A stretch of DNA of 37,247 nucleotides. Origin: CAYFQV01 sp964654185 (GTDB taxonomy: Bacteria > Spirochaetota > Spirochaetia > DSM-27196 > PWMO01). The stretch lies in contig CAZZIE010000028.1 of NCBI GenBank assembly GCA_964654185.1, forward strand, positions 1-37,247, given 5' to 3'. Below the pieces are notes generated by a model, which was not told where the DNA came from, searched no databases, and worked only from the letters and a program-made list of their open reading frames with translations. Positions 1-7,562 of the stretch are shown here, in pieces; position 1 is the first letter of the stretch; each line of letters starts with the position of its first letter. Both the position numbers and the translations under genes were made by a program.

Positions 1-1187
1 ATTGAGTGGCCCCCCTCGTGCGCCAGCGTGAAGACGTCTCTGAGCACATCCTTCTTGTAGTTCATGAGAATGTAGGGGTAGCCGTCGTAACCGCCGGCGC
101 TGAAGGCGCCGGAGCGCTTACCCTTGTTCTCGTAGCGGTCGACCCAGCCGCCCTTGAGTCCGTCGCGGATTGTATTGGTGTACTCCGCTCCCAGCGGCTC
201 CAGCGCCGTGACGACCCGGTCGACGGCTTCGTCATAGGTGTGGATAACCTCAATGTCCTTCACCATGGGCACCATGCGGTCGTAGAGCCGAAAGTCCTCG
301 AGTCCGAGGACGCGCCGCCGCAACTCGTAGTACCGGTGCAAGGTCTCCAGGTTGTCCCGCACCGTCCCGACCAGGTTGTCGTAGACCGTCTCGGGCACAT
401 CGTCGGGGAAGAGGGCGGCCTGCCGGGAGTTGTCGAAGTTCCGCGCCCTGGCTTTATAGAGGTCGATGTTAACGCTGCCGGCATAGAGATTCGCCAGGGT
501 GTTCTTGTGGTCTTCGAAGACCTGATGGAACTGCAGGAAGGCGCGCTTTCGCACGTCCCGGTCTGCATGCAGCAGGAAGCTCGAGAGGGTCGACTGCGAC
601 AGGGGCTTCTCGCCCTCGGGGGTTTCGACCGTGCCGAAATCGAGGTCCGCATCCGTCAGCGCGCCGAAGCTCTTCTGGGGCGTCTGGTTCGCCTCCTCCT
701 GCATGGCCATGATGCGCTCTTCAGGCTCGGTGAGGATGTGCGGCTTCCACCGCAGCAGCTTCTTCAGGGAGATCCGGTAATCCGCCAGGACCTCATCCTT
801 CAGGAAGTCCTGGATCCGCTCCTCCGGAATTGCCTGGATCTCCGGCGCAATGAAGCTCTCCGCGGTCTCCGCCTCGGTTCCCGCCTGGGTGATCCGGCCC
901 ATGCGCTCCTGGCTGGTGCCGTCCCCGACATCCTCCGCGTACCGCAGAAAGGCGTAGTGCCCCAGGCGCTCGCCCAGGCGCCCCATCTCGGCCTGGTGCT
1001 CCATGCACGCCTTGAGCTTTTCCGCCGACTCCCCGAGGGTGCCCTTGAACTCGGTGATCCCTGGCATCATCTCCTTGAATTGCTGGAAATCCCTCTCCCA
1101 CTCCTCGTCCGAGGTGTAGAGGGATGACAGATCCCACGCGTCCTCAGGCCGTACCTGATCGCGGGTCGGAATGGTGTTCTGACTCAT
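1..1187 (-). CDS. pepF: Oligoendopeptidase F, M3B metallopeptidase (3' end cut by window)
   Basis: Zinc oligopeptidase that hydrolyses short peptides in the cytoplasm. The 395 visible residues start MSQNTIPTRDQ and end at the window edge just after LAHEGGHS, which is the HExxH zinc site of the M3 family (first His, catalytic Glu, second His). The rest of the catalytic domain, including the third zinc ligand, lies outside the window. The all-helical N-terminal part (SSLYTSDEEWERDFQ and LLHADRDVRKRAF) is typical of PepF. The ATG at 1187 is preceded by AGGAGA at good spacing. A candidate promoter of its own lies at 1319-1347, so the gene need not depend on the upstream antiporter gene. Long plus-strand frames over this gene are codon shadows. 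Family assignment is firm; the peptide substrate is unknown. Confidence 0.93.
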   Translation of the reverse strand, partial: MSQNTIPTRDQVRPEDAWDLSSLYTSDEEWERDFQQFKEMMPGITEFKGTLGESAEKLKACMEHQAEMGRLGERLGHYAFLRYAEDVGDGTSQERMGRITQAGTEAETAESFIAPEIQAIPEERIQDFLKDEVLADYRISLKKLLRWKPHILTEPEERIMAMQEEANQTPQKSFGALTDADLDFGTVETPEGEKPLSQSTLSSFLLHADRDVRKRAFLQFHQVFEDHKNTLANLYAGSVNIDLYKARARNFDNSRQAALFPDDVPETVYDNLVGTVRDNLETLHRYYELRRRVLGLEDFRLYDRMVPMVKDIEVIHTYDEAVDRVVTALEPLGAEYTNTIRDGLKGGWVDRYENKGKRSGAFSAGGYDGYPYILMNYKKDVLRDVFTLAHEGGHS

Positions 1188-1318
1188 GCAGTGTCTCCTG
1201 AGATATGAATCGGCGCGGTCCCGGTCGGCCGTCAGTCCTGCGTCACCCTCGCCGCCGCGCTCGGCAGCCCGGCTTCCCGCAGATCGCCGCTGGTCCGCAC
1301 CGTCGTTGCGTTTCCGGT

Positions 1319-1347
1319 AGGGTAGGCATGGGCGCCCCCGCCGTCAA
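1319..1347 (-). promoter_or_regulatory. Candidate sigma70-type promoter for pepF
   Basis: On the minus strand TTGACG (1342-1347) and TACCCT (1319-1324) are separated by exactly 17 bases. This gives a leader of about 125 nt before the pepF ATG. The -35 box overlaps the TGA stop codon of the antiporter gene (1344-1346). It is seen by eye only and not tested. Confidence 0.45.
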
Positions 1348-2525
1348 GCGCGGCCTCGACGCCCCCGCCGCCGCAGCTGGCCCACCGCAATAACGGCCAC
1401 CGTTACCAGGGTCAGCGGTGCGGCGAAGGCCAGGCCGATGGTCAGGCCCCGGGTTGCGACGCCCAGGAGGTATGCGAGGTAGGCGGCGTAGTAGGCCAGG
1501 AAGAGTCCACCCTCCCAGCGGTCAATGCGGAAGCCCGTGAAGAAGATGGGCAGGCACCCAAGGGCAACGACCACCATGACGATCATATCGAAGCGCAGGA
1601 CTGCGGGCTCGACGGTCAGGCCGGGAAGGCCGGCCGCGGCCGCCCCGCCTCCTCCTGCTGCCCCGTCGGCGACGGCGCCGCCGCCCAGCACGATCAGGGC
1701 GTTGAAGATGTTGCTCCCCACCACGTTGCCCACGGCAATGTCGCGGTTGCCCCGGAGTCCCGCCACGACGGAGGTCACGAGCTCCGGCATGGAGGTCCCG
1801 GTCGCCACAATGACCACACCGATCACGAACTCGCTCATGCCCAGGGCCGTGGCAATGTCGGCGGCGCCGCGCACCAGCCACTGCGATCCGGCTACCAGCA
1901 GTCCCAGACCGACGGCAACCATGAGCAGGTTCACGAGCCACCGCGGCCGGGGTCGCGCCGCCGAGCCGGCTGCCGCCTCTTCGTCCGCGGAATGTGTCGC
2001 CCCGGCCGGCGCCGTGTCGGCTACCGGCCCGGGTGACTCGGCCGCACCGCCTCGCGCTCCGAGGCCCGCCTGCGATCGCGCCTGGCGGCGGGCAATCAGG
2101 ATCAAGACAACGGTGTAGACCGCGAAGGCGGCCAGAAGGATGATTCCGTCTATCAGGCCGATGCTGCCGTCCGCCGCAACGGCCAGCGCTGCGAGGGAAG
2201 CGGCAATCATGACCGGCACGTCCAGCCGCACCAGCTGATGTGAGACGGCGAGCGGTGCAATGAGCGCGGAAATGCCGAGGATGGCGAGGACGTTGAAGAC
2301 GTTGCTTCCGACGACGTTTCCCAGGGTCACCGCAGCGTTGCCGGTTGCGCCCGCGGTGACGGCCACCGCGAGCTCCGGCGCGCTGGTACCGAAGGCAACC
2401 ACGGTGAGCCCCACGATGAGCGGGCTGATCCCGAGGGCCGCGGCAATCCCGGAGGCGCCGCGCACCATGAGCTCCGCCCCCACAATGAGCGCGAGCAGGC
2501 CGCCGACGACCAGAAGAATGCTCAC
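1344..2525 (-). CDS. Calcium/sodium antiporter, CaCA family (YrbG-like)
   Basis: Inner-membrane Na+/Ca2+ exchanger with the two inverted alpha repeats of the family. The first is GTSAPELAVAV (about 46-56) with GNVVGSNVFN (69-78); the second is GTSMPELVTSV (243-253) with GNVVGSNIFN (266-275). About ten hydrophobic segments are visible. Start is GTG at 2525 (revcomp of cac 2523-2525) with a weak GGAG upstream. At 393 residues it is longer than the usual ~320. The excess is mostly a hydrophilic Ala/Gly/Pro-rich loop at about 150-196 between the halves, and a Gly/Ala run at about 281-300 replaces part of a membrane segment after the second alpha motif. It lies 48 bases downstream of ridA and is probably co-transcribed with it. 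Ion specificity is inferred from the family. Confidence 0.9.
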   Translation of the reverse strand: MSILLVVGGLLALIVGAELMVRGASGIAAALGISPLIVGLTVVAFGTSAPELAVAVTAGATGNAAVTLGNVVGSNVFNVLAILGISALIAPLAVSHQLVRLDVPVMIAASLAALAVAADGSIGLIDGIILLAAFAVYTVVLILIARRQARSQAGLGARGGAAESPGPVADTAPAGATHSADEEAAAGSAARPRPRWLVNLLMVAVGLGLLVAGSQWLVRGAADIATALGMSEFVIGVVIVATGTSMPELVTSVVAGLRGNRDIAVGNVVGSNIFNALIVLGGGAVADGAAGGGGAAAAGLPGLTVEPAVLRFDMIVMVVVALGCLPIFFTGFRIDRWEGGLFLAYYAAYLAYLLGVATRGLTIGLAFAAPLTLVTVAVIAVGQLRRRGRRGRA

Positions 2526-2573
2526 GGGTGGGCACTCCGGGGGCGCTTCGTTTTCATCGGCCGGCTCCGCCGG

Positions 2574-3044
2574 CTACTCCTCATGGACCGCCACGATCAT
2601 CTCGATCTCGACCGGCGCATTGAAGGGGAGGCTCGCAACGCCGACCGCCGACCGGGCGTGGGTGCCGCGCTCGCCGAAGAGCTCGCCCAGGAGGTCCGAG
2701 GCGCCGTTGACCACCTTCGGCTGCTCCGCAAAGTCCTCGGTGCAGTTCACGAAACCGACGACCTTCACGAACTGCCTGATCCGGTCGAAGGAGCCGAGGT
2801 AGTCGCGCAGGGTCGCCAGGTGGTTGAGCACCGCCCCGCGGGCGCACTGGTAGGCCTGGTCGGTCGTGAGGTCGCGGCCGACCTTGCCCTTCGGCTTGAA
2901 GTCGTGAATATCCGGGCTCACCGTTCCGGCAAGGTAGAGGGTCGACCCGTCGGCGACGCAGGCGGCGTAGGAGCCGGCCGGCATCGGCGGCGTCGGGAGC
3001 TCCATGCCCAGCTCTCTGAGCTTCGCTTCAATTGAGTCCGCCAT
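2574..3044 (-). CDS. RidA/YjgF family enamine/imine deaminase-like protein
   Basis: Small soluble protein of the Rid family, whose known members hydrolyse reactive enamines/imines made by PLP enzymes. At 156 residues it belongs to the longer Rid branch rather than the ~130-residue RidA type. The C-terminal block THARSAVGVASLPFN keeps the family arginine (about R131) in the position that binds the substrate carboxylate, and it is followed by VEIEMIVAV. Start ATG at 3044 has GGAGGTG seven bases upstream. It sits 59 bases after the acyl-CoA synthetase gene and just before the antiporter gene. The branch to which it belongs is often of untested activity, so the exact substrate is unknown. Confidence 0.9.
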   Translation of the reverse strand: MADSIEAKLRELGMELPTPPMPAGSYAACVADGSTLYLAGTVSPDIHDFKPKGKVGRDLTTDQAYQCARGAVLNHLATLRDYLGSFDRIRQFVKVVGFVNCTEDFAEQPKVVNGASDLLGELFGERGTHARSAVGVASLPFNAPVEIEMIVAVHEE

Positions 3045-3079
3045 GAGGCACCTCCAGAGTCATCATGAGTGTCGATGCA

Positions 3080-3107
3080 CCGTTACACGCCGCCGCGGGG
3101 GTGTCAA
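3080..3107 (-). promoter_or_regulatory. Candidate promoter for ridA-antiporter
   Basis: On the minus strand a perfect TTGACA (3102-3107) is followed after 16 bases by TAACGG (3080-3085), a poor -10 box. The -35 overlaps the stop codon of the acyl-CoA synthetase (TGA at 3104-3106), as at the pepF promoter. The -10 is weak, so confidence is low. Confidence 0.3.
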
Positions 3108-5380
3108 CACTGGAGCTTTGCATCCAGGGCGACCCAGCGGTCGGCGGCGAACACCAGAGGGTTCACGTCCAGCTCGGCAAAGCGATCGCCCAGATCGGCG
3201 ACGAGCTGCGAAACCGAGATCAGCGTCTGTGCGAGGGCGTCGGTATCCACTTCAATGCCGCGGTAGCCCTGGAGGATGGGCGCCGACCGGAGCTCCGTCA
3301 TCATGGCGCGGACGTCTTCGGGCGAGCAGGGAATGAGGCGGAAGGAGACATCGTCAAAGATCTCCGTGTAGATGCCCCCGGCGCCGAGCATGAGGGCCGG
3401 ACCAAGGTCGGGGTCACGGAAGGCGCCGACGATCAGCTCCACCGTGGCCTCCGCCACCATCTCCTCGACCAGGACCGATTCCCCGGGAAAGCGCGATTGG
3501 AGCTCCTTCACCACGGCGCCGAGCTCCTCCCGGGTGATGCCCAGGCGCAGTGCCTTCGCCTCCGTCTTGTGGAGGATCCGCGGGGAGACGACCTTCACGG
3601 CGTAGGGACCGGAGAAGGGTGGGGTGGGGCCGCCCGCCGCGTCGTCACCGCCTCCGGCGTCAGCGCCGCCGTTGGCCGCCGCTCCGCTGCCGGGGTTCCC
3701 GCCGGCGCGGGCGGTTGCCGACGCCACGCCGTCCGTCGCCCCGCCGCGGGTTTGCGCGGCGCTCGGGGGCACCACGATCCGCCGCGGCGTCGCCACCCCG
3801 TACGCCTCCAGGAGCGCCTTCGTGTCGGCCTCGGTGGGGCCGTCGGGGTCCGGGAGCGCCGCGAGCCACTCCGCCGCCGCGCCGGTGGGCGAAGCATTGA
3901 GCGGTGGCCGGAGCGTCGGGCCCGTCGGCATCGACACAATGTCTGATCTCTCGACGAGAACGCGGGCGGCGCGGATGGCCCGGGGGAGAGAGGTGAAGGT
4001 GGCCAGACCGGCGTCGGCGAAGGCGCCAGTGCGGGCGTCGGTGCGCGGGCCGTCCTGGGTGAAGACCAGGATGGGCTTGTCGGTTGCGGCGGCAACCGCG
4101 CCGAGGCGAGGGATCAGCTCGTCGCCGATGTCGGCGGGGGAGAAGAAGGCGACGACGACGACCATGTCGACGCCATGGTCCGCGGCGACGATTTCCACGG
4201 AGCGTGCGAAGGCGTCGGTGTCCACCCCGGCGGTGAGGTCGACGGGGTTGTGGGTCGAGGCGAAGGGGAGGAGGACATCCTTCAGGGCGGCCTCGGTGGG
4301 CTCGGAGAGGGTGGCCAACTCCAGGGCGGCACGGGGGTGGGCGGACTCAATGAAGTCGGTCGCCATGACGCCGTAGCCGCCGGCGGGGGTGACCACAGCG
4401 ACGCGGTTGCCCCGGGGGATCGGCGCCGCCGAGACGGCGCAGGCGGCATCCGTGAGCTCCTCGTCGTCGGTGACGCGCTGAATGCCGAACTGGCGCAGCG
4501 CCCCGTCGACGACGCGGTCCGACCCGGCGAGTCGCCCGGTGTGGGAGGAGACCGCCGCGGCGCCGCCGGCGGTGCGGCCCGCCTTCAGCAGAAAGACCGG
4601 CTTCTCCCGGCTCGCCTCCGCGGCGGCGGCCAGGAGGCGCCGCCCTTCGCCGAGGTGCTCGAGATAGAGGCAGATGGCGGTGGCATCCGCATCCCCGGCG
4701 AAGTGGGGAATGAAGTCGACCGTCGAGAGGTCGATGGCGTTGCCCAGGCCAATGAAGCTGCCCAGGGGAAAGGAGGTCACCGCGGCGCGGCGCACCGCCT
4801 CCACCGCGACGGATCCGCTCTGACTGATGAGGGCGACGCCGGGCGCGCCCGCCCCGCCCGCGGCTGCCGCATGTTCCACGAAGACCGTATCCATGCCGGA
4901 CGCGGGGACCTGCAGGCCCAGGGTGTTCGGCCCGAGGAGTCGCGTGCCGGAGCCGGCGACGGCGTCGGCGAGGCGCCCCTCGAGGGCCTTGCCGCCTTCG
5001 CCGGCCTCACCGAAGCCGCCGGCCAGGACAATGACGAAGGGCATCTTCCTTGCGATGCACGCTTCCGTGGACTGAACGGCGCCCTCCGCCGACACGGCAA
5101 TGACGGCGACGTCGACGCCCTCCGGGAGGTCCGCGACGCTGCGGTAGGCGGGCACCTTCAGGATGGTGTCGCGCTTCGGGTGGACCGGGTAGACCGTCAG
5201 ACCCGACGCGGTGAGTTGCTCCATGACCAGGCGGCCGGGCCTGGCCGCCGTCTCGGTGGCGCCGATCACTGCTACCGCCGCCGGCGCGAGCAGCCGGCTC
5301 AGAGAGGTGGATTCCGCTTCATGCTGCATGGCGGCAGTATCGCATTGAACCGGCAATCGCGCCAGAACGCATTCCCTCAC
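3104..5380 (-). CDS. Acyl-CoA/acetate-CoA ligase, ADP(NDP)-forming, alpha-beta fusion
   Basis: Interconverts an acyl-CoA, ADP and phosphate with the free acid, CoA and ATP, so it can conserve energy by substrate-level phosphorylation. Domain order: CoA-binding Rossmann domain (about 25-150, VAVIGATE), succinyl-CoA-ligase-like domains with SQSGSVAVEA (187-196) and the phospho-histidine site SSHTGRLAGSD (H280), then an ATP-grasp domain with YAVKVVSPRILHKTEAKA (593-610) and ELDVNPL near the end. A Gly/Ala/Asp-rich stretch (about 541-590) replaces the helix normally found between the first strands of the ATP-grasp domain. The GTG at 5380 overlaps the GH13 stop codon by four bases (GTGA), which suggests coupling. 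A second possible start is ATG 5329 (MQHEAEST), which has GATACT six bases upstream like the leaderless genes here. Acyl specificity cannot be read from sequence. Confidence 0.9.
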   Translation of the reverse strand: MRECVLARLPVQCDTAAMQHEAESTSLSRLLAPAAVAVIGATETAARPGRLVMEQLTASGLTVYPVHPKRDTILKVPAYRSVADLPEGVDVAVIAVSAEGAVQSTEACIARKMPFVIVLAGGFGEAGEGGKALEGRLADAVAGSGTRLLGPNTLGLQVPASGMDTVFVEHAAAAGGAGAPGVALISQSGSVAVEAVRRAAVTSFPLGSFIGLGNAIDLSTVDFIPHFAGDADATAICLYLEHLGEGRRLLAAAAEASREKPVFLLKAGRTAGGAAAVSSHTGRLAGSDRVVDGALRQFGIQRVTDDEELTDAACAVSAAPIPRGNRVAVVTPAGGYGVMATDFIESAHPRAALELATLSEPTEAALKDVLLPFASTHNPVDLTAGVDTDAFARSVEIVAADHGVDMVVVVAFFSPADIGDELIPRLGAVAAATDKPILVFTQDGPRTDARTGAFADAGLATFTSLPRAIRAARVLVERSDIVSMPTGPTLRPPLNASPTGAAAEWLAALPDPDGPTEADTKALLEAYGVATPRRIVVPPSAAQTRGGATDGVASATARAGGNPGSGAAANGGADAGGGDDAAGGPTPPFSGPYAVKVVSPRILHKTEAKALRLGITREELGAVVKELQSRFPGESVLVEEMVAEATVELIVGAFRDPDLGPALMLGAGGIYTEIFDDVSFRLIPCSPEDVRAMMTELRSAPILQGYRGIEVDTDALAQTLISVSQLVADLGDRFAELDVNPLVFAADRWVALDAKLQC

Positions 5381-6822
5381 TCCGCCCGCAGCACGGCCGC
5401 CCCCTTCGCCGGCACCGGGATACCCTTTCCGGCGGGAACCTGAGCTCCTGCAAACAGGTCGATGTATACGGCCTCACCCTCGACCGGCAGTGTTACCGCT
5501 TCCTCCGAGGCGTTCACCGCCACAATGACGGTTTCCTCAAGGCTCTCCCTGACGAAGGCGAAGGTTTCATTGCTGACGTGGAGCTGCCGGTAGGTGCCGC
5601 GGCGGATCGCCGGGCTCTCCCGGCGAATGCGCGAGAGCTCGCCCAGGAAGCGGATCAGGCGGTCGTCGTCCTTCGGAACTTCATGCCAGGCCGGCCGCAG
5701 GGCGGCATCTCCCTCCGCCCTGGATCCGGGGATGAGCCACTCGCTGCCGTAGTAGACGGAGGGAACGCCGGGCATGGTCCAGAGCAGGGCGTAGAGGGGA
5801 AAGACGTGATCCGCATCCGCGAGGGATGTCGTGACGCGGTCCACATCGTGGTTGTCGGCGAAGTTGTAGGTCGGCACCGGCGCCGCGGCCCCGCCCCCGT
5901 TCTCGGCGTGGCCGCTTGCCGCGTCGCCTCCGCTCGCCGCATCGCCGCGGGTCAGGAGGCCGCCGTCGCCGAAGAGGCGGTCCAGGCTGTGGGCAATCTC
6001 GAAGTAGTTCCGGTCGTTGTGGGAGGACCAGAGACCCTTGTAGCACTCGTAGTTGGTGACGCTGTGGAGGCGTCCCGGCGCGGTGAGGGCGGCGTAGTCG
6101 CCGTGGATCATCTCCCCCATGAGCCAGAACTCGCCGCCGGCCCCGGCGCCGAGATCATCCGTGACGCGGCGGAGCTCCTCCAGGAAGTCGTGAGGGAGGA
6201 GGTAGGCCACATCCAGTCTGAGCCCGTCGATGCCGAAGCTCCGCCTCATCTGCCGGACCGCCTCGAAGAGGTGCTCCCGGACGTCGCGGTTGTCCAGATT
6301 GAGGGAGATGAGCGTATCGGTTCCCTCCCAGCCTTCATAGACGAAGCCGTCGCCGTAGCCGTTGTTCCGGGAGAAGTCCACGCCGCGGAACCACTCCCGG
6401 TAGGGCGAGTCGGCACCCTTTGTCCGGAGCTCCCGGAAGGCCCGGAAGTCCCGGCCGACGTGGTTGAATACCCCGTCGAGGACGACGCGGATGCCCAGTT
6501 CGTGGGCGCGGGTGACCAGGCGGGTGAGGGTCTCGTTTGTGCCGAGGCGCCGGTCCGCGGTGAAGTAGTCGGCGGTGTCGTAGCCGTGGCTGCCGGACTC
6601 GAAGAGCGGCCCCAGGTAGAGGGCGTTATAACCCTGGGCGGAAATGGTCGGGAGATGCTCGATGACGAGGTTCAGGCGCTCCACCGGCGCCCCGGCGCCG
6701 TCGCCCGTGGTAGGGTAGGGCGTGCCCGGTGCCGGATTCTCTGCGGGGGCGCCGCAGAAGCCGAGGGGGTAGATGTGATAGAACTGCGAATCTGTCCACC
6801 AGGGGGTGTGGGACGTACGCAT
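5377..6822 (-). CDS. GH13 alpha-amylase family glycoside hydrolase
   Basis: Retaining alpha-glucan-active enzyme, cytoplasmic because there is no signal peptide. Conserved GH13 regions: DGVFNHVG (116-123), GLRLDVA with nucleophile D204, WLMGEM with acid/base E237, and FADNHDVDR with transition-state D326. A short C-terminal beta domain follows. The length (481) and the opening WWTDSQFYHIYPLGFCG resemble cyclomaltodextrinase/neopullulanase-like or small maltodextrin-acting members; substrate is not determined. A Gly/Ala/Asp-rich insertion (about 293-316) sits just before the FADNHD region, with the repeat GDAASGGDAASG. ATG 6822 has AAGGAG eight bases upstream. It lies 23 bases behind the TetR gene and overlaps the CoA ligase gene, so the three form one operon. 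Confidence 0.92.
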   Translation of the reverse strand: MRTSHTPWWTDSQFYHIYPLGFCGAPAENPAPGTPYPTTGDGAGAPVERLNLVIEHLPTISAQGYNALYLGPLFESGSHGYDTADYFTADRRLGTNETLTRLVTRAHELGIRVVLDGVFNHVGRDFRAFRELRTKGADSPYREWFRGVDFSRNNGYGDGFVYEGWEGTDTLISLNLDNRDVREHLFEAVRQMRRSFGIDGLRLDVAYLLPHDFLEELRRVTDDLGAGAGGEFWLMGEMIHGDYAALTAPGRLHSVTNYECYKGLWSSHNDRNYFEIAHSLDRLFGDGGLLTRGDAASGGDAASGHAENGGGAAAPVPTYNFADNHDVDRVTTSLADADHVFPLYALLWTMPGVPSVYYGSEWLIPGSRAEGDAALRPAWHEVPKDDDRLIRFLGELSRIRRESPAIRRGTYRQLHVSNETFAFVRESLEETVIVAVNASEEAVTLPVEGEAVYIDLFAGAQVPAGKGIPVPAKGAAVLRAE

Positions 6823-6845
6823 CGATCTCGCTCCTTTCTTCTCTT

Positions 6846-7427
6846 TCAGGAATAGATACCGTGGCTGAACTGATGCATGATCCGATGCGCCAGATCCGGC
6901 GCCGCCTCGACGTGGCCGTCCAGGAGGAGCTCGGCGTAGGTGAAGCAGACGCCGAGGAAGCCGGCGGTGTAGGCGTACTCCCGGCCGCGCATGTTGCCGT
7001 GGTCGGTGGCGGCGGCGGTGAATATATCCCGGACAGCGGCGCCCAGGCGCTCAATGACCGGCCAAATGATCTGCCGCGCCTCGCTTGCAACCGGGCCGTG
7101 CTGGAGCGCCAGGATGAGGCGGGTCTCACGTGGATACCGATGCGCGAAGCGCAGGACCCCGTCGACGAGGGCCTGAAGAGTTCCCGGCAGGTCGCCCTCG
7201 TAGGAAAGGGCGGATCCGAGGGTCTCGAAGAGCCGGGTCTCCAGGTCTCCGCAGATCGTCTCCAGGAGGCCACGCTTGCTCCCGAAGTAGTGGTAGAGCG
7301 TCGGCTTGGTGAGGCCGGCTTCATCCACGATCTTCTGGACACCTACTGCGTCGTATCCGTGCCGCGTGAAGAGATCGAGGGCGGTTTCGAGGAGGGCGTC
7401 CTTCGCGCCGTCATGGTGCCGTGCCAC
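6846..7427 (-). CDS. TetR/AcrR family transcriptional regulator
   Basis: Dimeric DNA-binding repressor of 193 residues. The N-terminal helix-turn-helix is clear (GVQKIVDEAGLTKPTLYHYF, about 29-48) and is followed by the usual KRGLLETI; the C-terminal ligand domain is not recognisable as to ligand. The only in-frame start fitting the family is GTG 7427, which has no ribosome site. It lies six bases after a -10 box, so the transcript is probably leaderless. A perfect 16-bp palindrome lies inside its own promoter, so autorepression is likely. As the first gene of the operon it should also control the GH13 enzyme and the CoA ligase. Confidence 0.92.
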   Translation of the reverse strand: MARHHDGAKDALLETALDLFTRHGYDAVGVQKIVDEAGLTKPTLYHYFGSKRGLLETICGDLETRLFETLGSALSYEGDLPGTLQALVDGVLRFAHRYPRETRLILALQHGPVASEARQIIWPVIERLGAAVRDIFTAAATDHGNMRGREYAYTAGFLGVCFTYAELLLDGHVEAAPDLAHRIMHQFSHGIYS

Positions 7428-7433
7428 GTGTGC

Positions 7434-7462
7434 AATATACCGATCGGTATACTGGATGTCAA
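7434..7462 (-). promoter_or_regulatory. Leaderless promoter of the TetR-GH13-CoA ligase operon
   Basis: On the minus strand TTGACA (7457-7462, perfect) and TATATT (7434-7439) are 17 bases apart. The GTG start codon begins seven bases downstream of the -10 box, which is where transcription should start. It is the best consensus promoter in the window. Confidence 0.8.
7436..7451. promoter_or_regulatory. TetR operator candidate, 16-bp perfect palindrome
   Basis: TATACCGATCGGTATA is perfectly self-complementary. It lies entirely in the -35/-10 spacer and -10 box of the TetR promoter, so a bound dimer would block RNA polymerase. Length and symmetry fit TetR-family operators. Binding is inferred. 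Confidence 0.75.
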
Positions 7463-7534
7463 GGCGAACAGCGTCAAGGCGTGCAGTCCGCAGCCCCGCG
7501 GCGCCGTCCGCGCGGCCAGGCGCGCGGCCTCCCG

Positions 7535-7557
7535 CCGGACGCCTGAGCTGCGTCCGG
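7535..7557. terminator. GC-rich hairpin between histidine kinase end and TetR promoter
   Basis: CCGGACGC (7535-7542) and GCGTCCGG (7550-7557) form a perfect 8-bp stem with a 7-nt loop, just beyond the stop codon of the histidine kinase gene. No T-tract follows, so it is either a factor-dependent terminator or an RNA 3'-end stabiliser. The region 7428-7562 holds only this hairpin and the TetR promoter. Confidence 0.4.
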
Positions 7558-7562
7558 GCTAC

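Noticed and set aside
6..1127. Open frame of 373 codons on the plus strand
   Set aside because: It is the antisense shadow of the oligoendopeptidase gene; the minus strand encodes the HEGGHS zinc site and has a proper ribosome site.
4175..5443. Open frame of 422 codons on the plus strand
   Set aside because: Antisense to the CoA ligase, Gly/Arg-rich composition typical of GC-rich shadow frames, no motif.
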